Assembly (NCBI GenBank): GCA_017999015.1
Contig: JAGOBZ010000227.1
Span: 1-5,498, forward strand
Origin: Kiritimatiellia bacterium
Lineage (GTDB): Bacteria > Verrucomicrobiota > Kiritimatiellia > RFP12 > UBA1067
DNA: 5,498 nucleotides
Reading direction: 5' to 3'
The notes below the pieces were generated by a model that did not search any database, was not told the DNA's origin, and saw nothing but the letters and a program-made list of their open reading frames with translations. How positions within the stretch are numbered: the stretch's first letter is position 1; the number at the start of each line of letters is the position of its first letter. Below, piece by piece: positions 1 to 4,504 of this stretch. Both the position numbers and the translations under genes were made by a program.

Positions 1-75
1 GCGTTTGCCGCTGCCGAAGGCGCGGCACGAAGCGCCCGAAGCGCGAAGGACAGTGTTGCCATTCAGAGTATCTGA
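1..75 (+). CDS. Possible C-terminal tail of an upstream gene (partial)
   Basis: Frame 1 is open from the window edge to a TGA at 73-75 and encodes 24 residues, rich in Ala, Ser, Arg and Lys, ending in the residues SVAIQSI. It reads like a soluble charged helix and would sit one gene upstream of the phage-like ORFs. All three forward frames are open over this short stretch, so the choice rests only on composition. No family can be assigned. It could equally be non-coding sequence belonging to the CACGAAG-type repeat that follows. Confidence 0.2.
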   Translation, partial: AFAAAEGAARSARSAKDSVAIQSI

Positions 76-83
76 TTGATTGG

Positions 84-117
84 ACTCGCTTCGCGATCTT
101 CGTGCCTTCGTGGTGAA
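84..117. repeat. CACGAAG-type intergenic repeat
   Basis: On the minus strand this stretch contains two successive units of the type CACGAAG (plus-strand CTTCGTG at 98-104 and 106-112), followed by a related GCGAAGCGAG stretch. Intergenic runs of this kind (CCACGAAGGCACGAAG) are widespread as dispersed repeats in several bacterial phyla. It lies just upstream of the Shine-Dalgarno of the gene at 148. That it is dispersed in this genome is inferred from general knowledge; only one block is present here. Confidence 0.4.
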
Positions 118-147
118 GTATTGTTGATCAAATCAAAAAGGAGAGTT

Positions 148-576
148 ATGAGCACACCCGATGATGTTGCAAAGGACGTGATTGACCAGGCTGCCGCCGA
201 CAAAGCGGTGGCTGACAAGGCCACGGCGGATCAGGCTGCTACCGACAAAGCAACTGCGGATCAGGCCGCGGCTGATAAAGCTGCCGCCGACAAAGCGGAT
301 GCTGGCAAAGCTGCCACCGACAAAGCCGCCGCTGACAAGGTCGCTGCGGACAAGGCGGCTGACGACAAGGTTGTCGCCGATCTCACTGCCGAGCGGGACG
401 CATTCAAGACCGAACGCAACACGCTCAAAACGGAGTGCGACGCGCTCAAGGCCGAGGTGGACCGACTGGAGAAACTGACCGGCAAGGCCGCCAAGCCGCC
501 TGCGGCCGGTGGCGGCGGTGACAAGAAACTGACGGCTGACGAATGGCTGGCGGAGCAGTTGAAGAAGGGCAAGTGA
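148..576 (+). CDS. Ala/Asp/Lys pentapeptide-repeat coiled-coil protein, candidate phage scaffold
   Basis: A 142-residue protein with an unusual layout. Residues 15-74 are twelve uninterrupted pentapeptides of the form A-x-x-D-K/Q, with Asp at position 4 in all but the eighth (Gly53). Residues 79-110 are a leucine-zipper heptad series (L79, F86, L93, L100, L107) built from KTE-type heptads. A Pro/Gly-rich linker with GGGG follows at about 115-127, then a short basic amphipathic tail (TADEWLAEQLKKGK). No signal peptide or membrane segment is visible. The start is the ATG at 148, preceded by AAAAAGGAGAG at 135-145; an in-frame TTG at 76 would add a tail read through the upstream repeat and has no Shine-Dalgarno. 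Long helix, coiled coil and basic C-terminal helix fit a phage scaffolding protein, and the neighbours are phage head genes. That role is inferred from shape and position, not from recognised homology. Coding is clear; function is uncertain. Confidence 0.75.
   Translation: MSTPDDVAKDVIDQAAADKAVADKATADQAATDKATADQAAADKAAADKADAGKAATDKAAADKVAADKAADDKVVADLTAERDAFKTERNTLKTECDALKAEVDRLEKLTGKAAKPPAAGGGGDKKLTADEWLAEQLKKGK
190..369 (+). repeat. Twelve tandem 15-bp units inside the coiled-coil gene
   Basis: Twelve in-frame 15-bp units encode the A-x-x-D-K/Q pentads. Typical units read GCTGCCGCCGACAAA or GCCACGGCGGATCAG. They keep the GAC/GAT-AAR/CAG core and vary mostly at the second and third codons, so the array has diverged rather than recently expanded. 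The 15-bp period makes it prone to slippage that preserves the frame. Confidence 0.85.
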
Positions 577-580
577 ACTT

Positions 581-593
581 GTCCGCTCCGGAC
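581..593 (+). terminator. Small hairpin after the coiled-coil gene
   Basis: GTCCG, a CTC loop and CGGAC form a perfect 5-bp stem starting four bases after the TGA stop. It is short and has no T run, so it is only a weak candidate 3'-end structure. Confidence 0.2.
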
Positions 594-640
594 TTCCACC
601 CCACAAACAAGAAGGACTGCCCACCGGCCACCTTGCCCCG

Positions 641-670
641 TTTGTCCCCGTTTGTCCCTGTTTGTCCCTG
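641..670. repeat. 10-bp tandem repeat TTTGTCCCYG, three copies
   Basis: Three perfectly phased units, TTTGTCCCCG, TTTGTCCCTG and TTTGTCCCTG, differ only at one C/T position. A degenerate fourth unit (CCTTGCCCCG) precedes them at 631-640. The block is non-coding and GC-rich and lies between two phage-type ORFs. It looks like a short-unit intergenic repeat; no function is evident. Confidence 0.8.
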
Positions 671-820
671 TGCGCTTCCTTGACTGTGTTGTCCTGGCAA
701 CCTTAACCAAGGATGCCCTAACAAGCCTGCACTCCTACGGACAAATGACACGCCTTTGAGAGAAGTCACCTAATGGTGGCTGTAGTATACAAACCGACAT
801 TGCCGTTGTAAATAGCCATT

Positions 821-1117
821 ATGAAAGGCACGGTCCAGGGCTATTTCGACCGGGCTTTCGATGAGATGACCGACAAGGAGCTTGAAACCCCGCTCGCCAA
901 CAGCGGCCTGGGTGTCAAAGCCAAGCTGGCCCCGAATTCGGGGACGTTCGTCCAGTTCCGCAAGTTCGGCGACTCCAAGTTCACGGATCTCATCAAGGGT
1001 TTCGAGGACAAGAACAATTGCGTGTCCGGCGCGGGCGACATGATCGACTACGGCGGCGCGGCCTTCGTGCGTCAGGACGTTCCCTACCGCTGCAGCCTGC
1101 CGGACGAGGCGGTGTAA
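821..1117 (+). CDS. Short phage-like ORF, possibly an internally deleted major capsid protein
   Basis: A 98-residue ORF. Residues 1-55 (MKGTVQGYFDRAFDEM..., then LGVKAKLAPNSGTFVQFRKF) have the flavour of the N-terminus of N4-gp56-like major capsid proteins, where a helix is followed by a K-x-G-x-x-V-x-F-R-R/K-F/Y motif. The remainder (GFEDKNNCVSG..., DYGGAAFVRQDVPYRC) does not continue that fold in an obvious way. Such capsid proteins are usually around 300 residues or more, so if the match is right most of the middle is missing. The ATG at 821 has an in-frame TAA at 809-811 upstream and no clear Shine-Dalgarno. A scaffold-like gene immediately upstream supports a head-module context. The family assignment is from memory of the motif and is tentative. 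A 126-residue minus-strand frame covers the same bases, but its residue pattern looks like antisense. Confidence 0.5.
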   Translation: MKGTVQGYFDRAFDEMTDKELETPLANSGLGVKAKLAPNSGTFVQFRKFGDSKFTDLIKGFEDKNNCVSGAGDMIDYGGAAFVRQDVPYRCSLPDEAV

Positions 1118-1120
1118 CCC

Positions 1121-1194
1121 GGAAGTAAGAAGTAATAGGTAATAGGTCAATTCCGGTTCCTGTTCCCAAAACTTCTTACTTCTTACCCATTACC
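1121..1194. repeat. Inverted repeat built from GTAAGAAGTAA units
   Basis: GAAGTAAGAAGT at 1122-1133 is the exact reverse complement of ACTTCTTACTTC at 1171-1182. A second, one-mismatch pairing joins GGTAATAGG (1138-1146) to CCCATTACC (1186-1194). The block fills the gap between the stop at 1117 and the Shine-Dalgarno at 1211. Its A/T-rich simple units contrast with the GC-rich genes on both sides. It may form an RNA hairpin but lacks a clean terminator U run; a dispersed palindromic repeat is the simpler reading. Confidence 0.65.
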
Positions 1195-1220
1195 GATAAC
1201 CTCGACCATAAGGAGTCTCC

Positions 1221-1370
1221 ATGAACAAGATCAATGTTACGACCGTTTTTGCGGTCGCCACCTCGGCCACCGCCGTGCAGGCGGTGATTCCCGAGTATCA
1301 GAAATCGAAAGCCGTCATCCGCCGCTTCTCCGCGCTCGGCAACGACGCGGCCTGCGCCGGGAACGCCGGT
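1221..1370 (+). pseudogene. N-terminal fragment of a phage structural gene, out of frame with the downstream ORF
   Basis: A well-formed start: AGGAG at 1211-1215 and ATG at 1221. The first 49-50 codons read as an ordinary protein (MNKINVTTVFAVATSATA..., IPEYQKSKAVIRRFSALGND). Beyond about 1368 this frame becomes Arg/Pro/Ala-rich antisense-like sequence up to a stop at 1911-1913, while sensible protein resumes in the +1 frame at the GTG at 1369 (VAYGVLSDGPPTEEN). Skipping one base near 1368 would join the two into a polypeptide of about 432 residues. The fragment itself matches no family I recognise. Disablement by a one-base insertion, a sequencing error, or a programmed shift are all possible. 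No slippery heptamer or stimulatory structure is obvious, so a broken gene is preferred. Confidence 0.6.
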
Positions 1371-2520
1371 GGCCTACGGCGTGCTGTCGGACGGCCCGCC
1401 AACCGAAGAGAACCCCCAGCCGGTGCGGCGCATCCGGCTGGCCCCGATCCCCGTCGCCCCGCTCACGCTGCACGTGAACGGCCTCCAGCGCTTCGCGCCG
1501 CTGGCCAGCCGGTGCTCGTGCGCGGTCAAATACGCGCCGCCGGAGGGCGCCGAGGGCGGCCTGCGCGTCCACCGCTCCAAGGCCCGTCTCGACCTGATCC
1601 TCACGCAGAACGTGCGCCGGGCGCGCGGCTACGCCCGGCGCGCGGTGGACATGGATATCCTGGACGACTGGCCCGCGCAGGAGCTGGTCAGGGTCTTCCA
1701 GCGCAAGGCGCCCCGAGACTGGCGGGTGCGCTGGGCGCAGGCCGGCGGTCGGCTCTACGGCGGGCGCATGATCGCGCTCAAGACGGATCCCGTCTGGAGC
1801 AACATCTCGCGCTTTGGCGAGTCCTACCCGCCCTTCGACTACGGCAGCGGCATGGGCCTCCGGGACATCGCCCGCGAAGAGGCCGAGAAGCTCGGGCTGA
1901 TCGGCCCGGATGACGTCTTGACCCCTGAGGAGCCTGAATACCCGGAGGCCATGGCCGCCAATCTGCCGGGGATCGACGGCATGCCCGCGCTGCGGGAGGC
2001 GATCGGAAAGGCGATGGGCGGCGGTGTCTCATTCGACGGCGACACGCTGCGCTTCCCCACGCGCGTGCCGGCGGCCGGGGCGACGGGCTCCCCCGCGACG
2101 CTCGGGCTGCCCGGGCTGACTCAGACCGCGGTGTCGCGCACGCCGCAGGCCGTGCGCCCGGAGGAGGCGCTCGCGCTGATCCGGCGCGGGTCCGCCGCCG
2201 CCGTGGATCCGGACGGCGCCCTGGCGGAGGCCGACGCGGCCACCGTGGCGCACTGGCGGCGCAAGTACAGGCCCGGAGAGGTGAGGGACCGCCTGGCCAC
2301 CATCCGCCGGGCCTTCGATGCCGTGCGCGAGCCTCAGGAGACCTGGGAGCGCAAAGGCCGGAAATACTACCTCAAAACGACGACGGACGCGGACGGGCGC
2401 ATGCATCACACCTACGTGGTCGTCAGGGACGGCAGGATCGAGACATGGGTGAGCCGCAACCAGCGCGGCACCACGGAGAACAAGAGGGGCGGAATCCTGC
2501 TGCAGAGACAGGGCGGATAA
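1369..2520 (+). CDS. Phage head-morphogenesis protein (Mu gpF-like) with C-terminal nuclease-like domain
   Basis: A 383-residue frame read from a GTG without a Shine-Dalgarno of its own; it probably depends on the fragment at 1221. Residues from about 56 onward match the phage minor-head or gpF-like family: RLDLILTQNVRRARGYA near residues 74-90, DDWPAQELVRV, and the hallmark SRFGESYPPFDYGSGMG at residues 147-163 followed by a DEAEKLGL-like stretch. In Mu-like phages this protein is a minor capsid component acting around the portal during head assembly. Residues about 300-383 form a separate compact domain (WERKGRKYY at 326-334, MHHTYVVVRDGRIETW at 345-360). It resembles the PBECR nuclease-like domains often fused to gpF-type proteins; that assignment is inferred. 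The first 50 or so residues do not look like a normal gpF N-terminus and may come from another gene by deletion. A GC-rich hairpin follows the TAA. Confidence 0.75.
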   Translation: MAYGVLSDGPPTEENPQPVRRIRLAPIPVAPLTLHVNGLQRFAPLASRCSCAVKYAPPEGAEGGLRVHRSKARLDLILTQNVRRARGYARRAVDMDILDDWPAQELVRVFQRKAPRDWRVRWAQAGGRLYGGRMIALKTDPVWSNISRFGESYPPFDYGSGMGLRDIAREEAEKLGLIGPDDVLTPEEPEYPEAMAANLPGIDGMPALREAIGKAMGGGVSFDGDTLRFPTRVPAAGATGSPATLGLPGLTQTAVSRTPQAVRPEEALALIRRGSAAAVDPDGALAEADAATVAHWRRKYRPGEVRDRLATIRRAFDAVREPQETWERKGRKYYLKTTTDADGRMHHTYVVVRDGRIETWVSRNQRGTTENKRGGILLQRQGG

Positions 2521-2527
2521 ATAGGAA

Positions 2528-2554
2528 GTACGGGGGGAACCCGCCCCCCCGTAC
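2528..2554 (+). terminator. Strong GC hairpin after the head-morphogenesis gene
   Basis: GTACGGGGGG (2528-2537) pairs perfectly with CCCCCCGTAC (2545-2554) around a seven-base loop, eight bases after the TAA. This is a very stable 10-bp stem. No T run follows on either strand, so it is not a canonical intrinsic terminator; it could stabilise the 3' end or pause transcription. Confidence 0.5.
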
Positions 2555-2558
2555 AACT

Positions 2559-2591
2559 CGCCCGGTCATCGCCGACGGAGGCCACCGGGCG
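2559..2591. repeat. Second inverted repeat in the same gap
   Basis: CGCCCGGT at 2559-2566 is the exact reverse complement of ACCGGGCG at 2584-2591, with a 17-base loop. It follows the strong hairpin at 2528-2554, giving two structured elements in tandem between the head gene and the start of the truncated gene at 2635. Confidence 0.4.
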
Positions 2592-2634
2592 GCCACAGAA
2601 GACAAGCGTAGCAGACGGACGGAGGGAGCGCAAC

Positions 2635-2676
2635 ATGAAGATCGAGGTCACAGGAGCGGAGGAAGCCAAGGGATAG
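2635..2676 (+). pseudogene. 5' stub of a phage gene truncated by the left direct repeat
   Basis: A purine-rich Shine-Dalgarno GGAGGGAG (2621-2628) lies six bases before an ATG. The frame reads MKIEVTGAEEAKG and then hits a TAG at 2674-2676. That stop lies inside the direct repeat starting at 2669, so the last two codons come from the repeat and only about eleven are original. The opening is in the style of HK97 gp10 or Mu gpG-like virion-morphogenesis proteins, which begin with a short beta strand and a G-x-E/D-E motif, and gpG follows gpF in Mu-like order. That identity is inferred from thirteen residues plus gene order. It is read as the beginning of a real gene whose body was removed or displaced when the repeat junction formed. 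Confidence 0.5.
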
Positions 2677-2711
2677 GACGTACAAGCTGCATTTTCCAGC
2701 CGGGCACGGGA
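2669..2711. repeat. Left 43-bp direct repeat flanking the ATPase gene
   Basis: The 43 bases beginning AGGGATAGGACGTACAAGC and ending CCGGGCACGGGA recur at 4228-4270 in the same orientation with one difference (T at 2695, C at 4254). The copy cuts into the ORF starting at 2635 and is followed by unrelated sequence (GAGAGAGAGACGG), so the similarity ends sharply. Confidence 0.95.
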
Positions 2712-2936
2712 GAGAGAGAGACGGGTGTTTGGAACGACTGCCGCACGGTGGTTCCGTTCCGGAGCGGACGCCGCATCTCGCCGCGCCCGAACTGCGGGGC
2801 GGACGCCGCGGCGACAAGAAACACACCTCGCTCCGCGCGCCGGGGTGTGAACCCTTTCCACACGGCGGGCGCAGAGCCCCGCGATGCCGAAGGCAACGTT
2901 CCCATGCTAAGAAATCAGCATGGCCAGGCATTATGC
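2712..2936. other. Gene-free stretch between the left repeat and the ATPase promoter
   Basis: No ORF with a ribosome binding site is visible. Frames on both strands stay open because the DNA is GC-rich, but their products are Arg/Pro/Ser-rich and resemble antisense or non-coding translation. An 11-bp direct repeat GCGGACGCCGC occurs at 2764-2774 and 2799-2809, and the inverted repeat at 2902-2923 lies near the right end. Base composition turns AT-rich from about 2905, where the promoter begins. Confidence 0.45.
2902..2923. promoter_or_regulatory. Perfect inverted repeat upstream of the ATPase promoter, possible operator
   Basis: CCATGCT (2902-2908) and AGCATGG (2917-2923) form a perfect 7-bp dyad with an AT-rich 8-base spacer. 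It sits 14 bases upstream of the putative -35 box. A dyad of this size and position could be a repressor or activator site, or simply a small hairpin. No regulator gene is present in the window. Confidence 0.35.
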
Positions 2937-2965
2937 TTGATTTTTGATGATGCTGTCATTAATAT
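2937..2965 (+). promoter_or_regulatory. Sigma-70-like promoter for the ATPase gene, possibly leaderless
   Basis: TTGATT at 2937-2942 (4 of 6 against TTGACA) is followed after 17 bases by TAATAT at 2960-2965 (4 of 6 against TATAAT). This is the most AT-rich stretch in the window. The ATG at 2972 lies six bases beyond the -10 box, so transcription would start at or next to the start codon. No Shine-Dalgarno is visible before the ATG, in keeping with a leaderless mRNA. The call rests on consensus matches only. Confidence 0.45.
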
Positions 2966-2971
2966 TCCTGC

Positions 2972-4207
2972 ATGAAATACAAACAGAGGCAACTCGCGGC
3001 GAGGATCGATCAACTGCTGGAGCATTTTCCCGTGCTGGTCGTTTCCGGTGCCAGGCAAGTCGGCAAGAGCACACTGCTCGCGCATCATCTGCCGAAGTGG
3101 GAATCGATCGTGTTCGATCCCGTCGTCGACGTTGGTAACGCGCGTTCGGATCCGGAGCTGTTTTTGCGCAACCACCCGCCCCCGGTGGTGCTGGACGAGA
3201 TTCAGTACTGCCCAGAACTGGTGCCGAGCATCAAGCGCCGGGTGGACATGGACGGACGCCCCGGAATGTTCGTGCTGACCGGATCGCAGCAGTGGTCCGT
3301 GCTCAAGTCGGTCGGGGAATCGCTCGCGGGGCGGGCGGTCTTTCTGGACTTGGACGGGTTCTCCCTCGCCGAGATGGCCGAAGACATTCCAAGCCGTGCG
3401 TGGCTGGAGCGCTATCTGGATGCTCCCGACGCTTTTGCAGCGGAGACGCCCCGACGCCATTCCGCAACCCGCCCGCTGTACGAGTGCCTTTGGCGCGGAA
3501 CGCTGCCGGCCATGGACGCGCTGCCCAAATCCGTGGCGCCCGACTTCTTCGCCGGCTACTTGAGAACGTATGTCGAGCGGGACGTCCGGCTGATGCTCGA
3601 GGCAGGCGATTGGCAGCAGTTCGGGCGCTTCGTCCAGCTTGCAGCGGCGTTGACGGCGCAGGAGGTCAACTTCAGCCAGCTCGGGCGCGAAATCGGCATC
3701 ACCCCGCAGACGTCGAAACGCTGGCTCGCCGTCCTCCAGGCGACCTTCCAATGGTTTGAGCTCCCCGCCTACCAGGGCAATGCGATCAAGCGGATTTCGG
3801 CCAAGCCCAAAGGCTATCTCGCCGATACCGGTCTGGCCTGCCACTTGTCGCGGATCACCTCCCCGGATGCGCTGGGCGGGCACCCGATGGCGGGCGCGTT
3901 GTTCGAGACGTTCGTCGTTTCCGAAATCCGCAAGCTCTGCGCCGCGATGGAGCGCAAGCCGGCGATCTACCATTGGCGGTCGCACAGCGGCGGCGAGGTC
4001 GATCTAATTCTCGAACGCGACGGCGTCCTCCATCCGATCGAAATCAAGCTCGCCAGCCGCCCGACCCGCAACGACGCTCGGGGATTCGCCTCATTCCGGG
4101 CCAATCATCCCCGTCATCGGATCGCACCGGGGCTTGTGCTCGCCCCCGCCGAACGCCTCGAACACCTCACCGACCACGACCTCGTCGCACCTTACGACAT
4201 GGTGTGA
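2972..4207 (+). CDS. AAA+ ATPase with C-terminal DUF4143 (PD-(D/E)XK-like) domain
   Basis: A 411-residue protein of normal family length and apparently intact. The N-terminal AAA domain (AAA_14 type) has Walker A GARQVGKS at residues 26-33, Walker B VVLDE with D75/E76 in PPVVLDEIQYCPEL, and a sensor-like LTGS at 102-105 followed by SLAGRA at 117-122. A winged-helix-like middle (NFSQLGREIGITPQTSKRW) follows. The C-terminal DUF4143 part carries GALFETFVVSEI (E312, E318), GGEVDLILE (D344) and HPIEIKLA (E357, K359), the acidic-acidic-Lys pattern of PD-(D/E)XK nuclease folds. The start at 2972 is forced by an in-frame TAA at 2960-2962. Such ATPases are common as solitary accessory genes in bacteria and archaea and their physiological role is unsettled; ATP binding is well supported and nuclease activity is only possible. 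The gene stands alone between two 43-bp direct repeats. Confidence 0.93.
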   Translation: MKYKQRQLAARIDQLLEHFPVLVVSGARQVGKSTLLAHHLPKWESIVFDPVVDVGNARSDPELFLRNHPPPVVLDEIQYCPELVPSIKRRVDMDGRPGMFVLTGSQQWSVLKSVGESLAGRAVFLDLDGFSLAEMAEDIPSRAWLERYLDAPDAFAAETPRRHSATRPLYECLWRGTLPAMDALPKSVAPDFFAGYLRTYVERDVRLMLEAGDWQQFGRFVQLAAALTAQEVNFSQLGREIGITPQTSKRWLAVLQATFQWFELPAYQGNAIKRISAKPKGYLADTGLACHLSRITSPDALGGHPMAGALFETFVVSEIRKLCAAMERKPAIYHWRSHSGGEVDLILERDGVLHPIEIKLASRPTRNDARGFASFRANHPRHRIAPGLVLAPAERLEHLTDHDLVAPYDMV

Positions 4208-4227
4208 ACCATTGCCAAACGGCGGAT

Positions 4228-4270
4228 AGGGATAGGACGTACAAGCTGCATTTCCCAGCCGGGCACGGGA
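4228..4270. repeat. Right 43-bp direct repeat flanking the ATPase gene
   Basis: This copy matches 2669-2711 at 42 of 43 positions in the same orientation, starting 20 bases after the ATPase stop. Its left edge is extended by a short GGATAGGGATAGG duplication not present at the left copy. The sequence to its right (TACGGCAAAGTCGG) is unrelated to that following the left copy. Confidence 0.95.
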
Positions 4271-4322
4271 TACGGCAAAGTCGGATAAAGGCGCTTCTGT
4301 CAAGTAGCGGACGTGGCTGAAG

Positions 4323-4358
4323 GGGCTCGGGCGGGTCCGGCGCCCGTTTTTCGAGCCC
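4323..4358 (+). terminator. Intrinsic-terminator-like hairpin with T run
   Basis: CGGGCG (4328-4333) pairs with CGCCCG (4341-4346) around a seven-base loop and is followed immediately by TTTTT at 4347-4351, as in an intrinsic terminator for plus-strand transcription from the ATPase gene. A competing outer pairing joins GGGCTCG (4323-4329) to CGAGCCC (4352-4358). Because it lies inside the presumed IS91 3' end, it could instead be an element-end structure. Confidence 0.5.
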
Positions 4359-4411
4359 GAGAGTTGACGGCGGGCACCCCAAGACGCAGGATGACCAACG
4401 TTTTCAAGCAG

Positions 4412-4428
4412 GAGAGGCTAAACCTCTC
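4412..4428. repeat. Short palindrome GAGAGG-N5-CCTCTC
   Basis: A perfect 6-bp stem with a five-base loop (CTAAA) lies about 80 bases past the transposase stop on the minus strand. It is a plausible secondary-structure element of the IS91 3' end. Confidence 0.5.
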
Positions 4429-4504
4429 GGGCGTGTGGGCGCGGGTGCGCCTGCACGGAGAACTGCGGAGGGCCGGATGTGTACGCGAGGGCTATAACGT
4501 GCCG

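Larger units (their letters stand above)
577..820. other. Gene-free gap with a tandem repeat
   Basis: No convincing ORF lies in these 244 bases. The gap holds the small hairpin at 581-593, the 10-bp tandem repeat at 641-670 and otherwise unremarkable sequence. The longer minus-strand frames crossing it have no Shine-Dalgarno and resemble no known protein. The next ORF, at 821, has no recognisable ribosome binding site in this gap, which suggests its original upstream sequence has been lost. Confidence 0.5.
4271..4504. other. Non-coding stretch: terminator and IS91 3' end
   Basis: No supported gene. The plus-strand frame from 4313 has no Shine-Dalgarno and its product is Arg/Gly/Pro-rich. The stretch holds the nested hairpins at 4323-4358, the palindrome at 4412-4428, and sequence best explained as the 3' non-coding end of the IS91-type element. 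Confidence 0.5.

Noticed and set aside
641..670. Possible CRISPR-like array
   Set aside because: The units are 10 bp and directly adjacent with no spacers; it is a simple tandem repeat.
680..708. Promoter with TTGACT as -35 before the ORF at 821
   Set aside because: The matching -10 (TTAACC) is poor and the start codon lies over 100 bases away with no Shine-Dalgarno.
770..1150. 126-residue minus-strand frame opposite the capsid-like ORF
   Set aside because: It looks like a fluent protein but begins within the GTAAGAAGTAA repeat, lacks a Shine-Dalgarno, and the plus strand shows the phage-like pattern in line with its neighbours.
2029..2556. 175-residue minus-strand frame opposite the head-morphogenesis gene
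   Set aside because: Arg/Gly/His-rich translation typical of antisense in GC-rich DNA; it runs through the terminator-like hairpin and has no family pattern.
2445..2975. 176-residue plus-strand frame spanning the end of the head gene and the non-coding gap
   Set aside because: It starts inside the head gene in another frame, reads through hairpins and the 43-bp repeat, and its product is Arg/Pro-rich with no domain.
2915..3985. 356-residue open frame on the minus strand opposite the ATPase gene
   Set aside because: It is an antisense shadow: the plus-strand frame carries intact Walker A, Walker B and DUF4143 motifs, whereas the minus frame has no recognisable motif and no Shine-Dalgarno.
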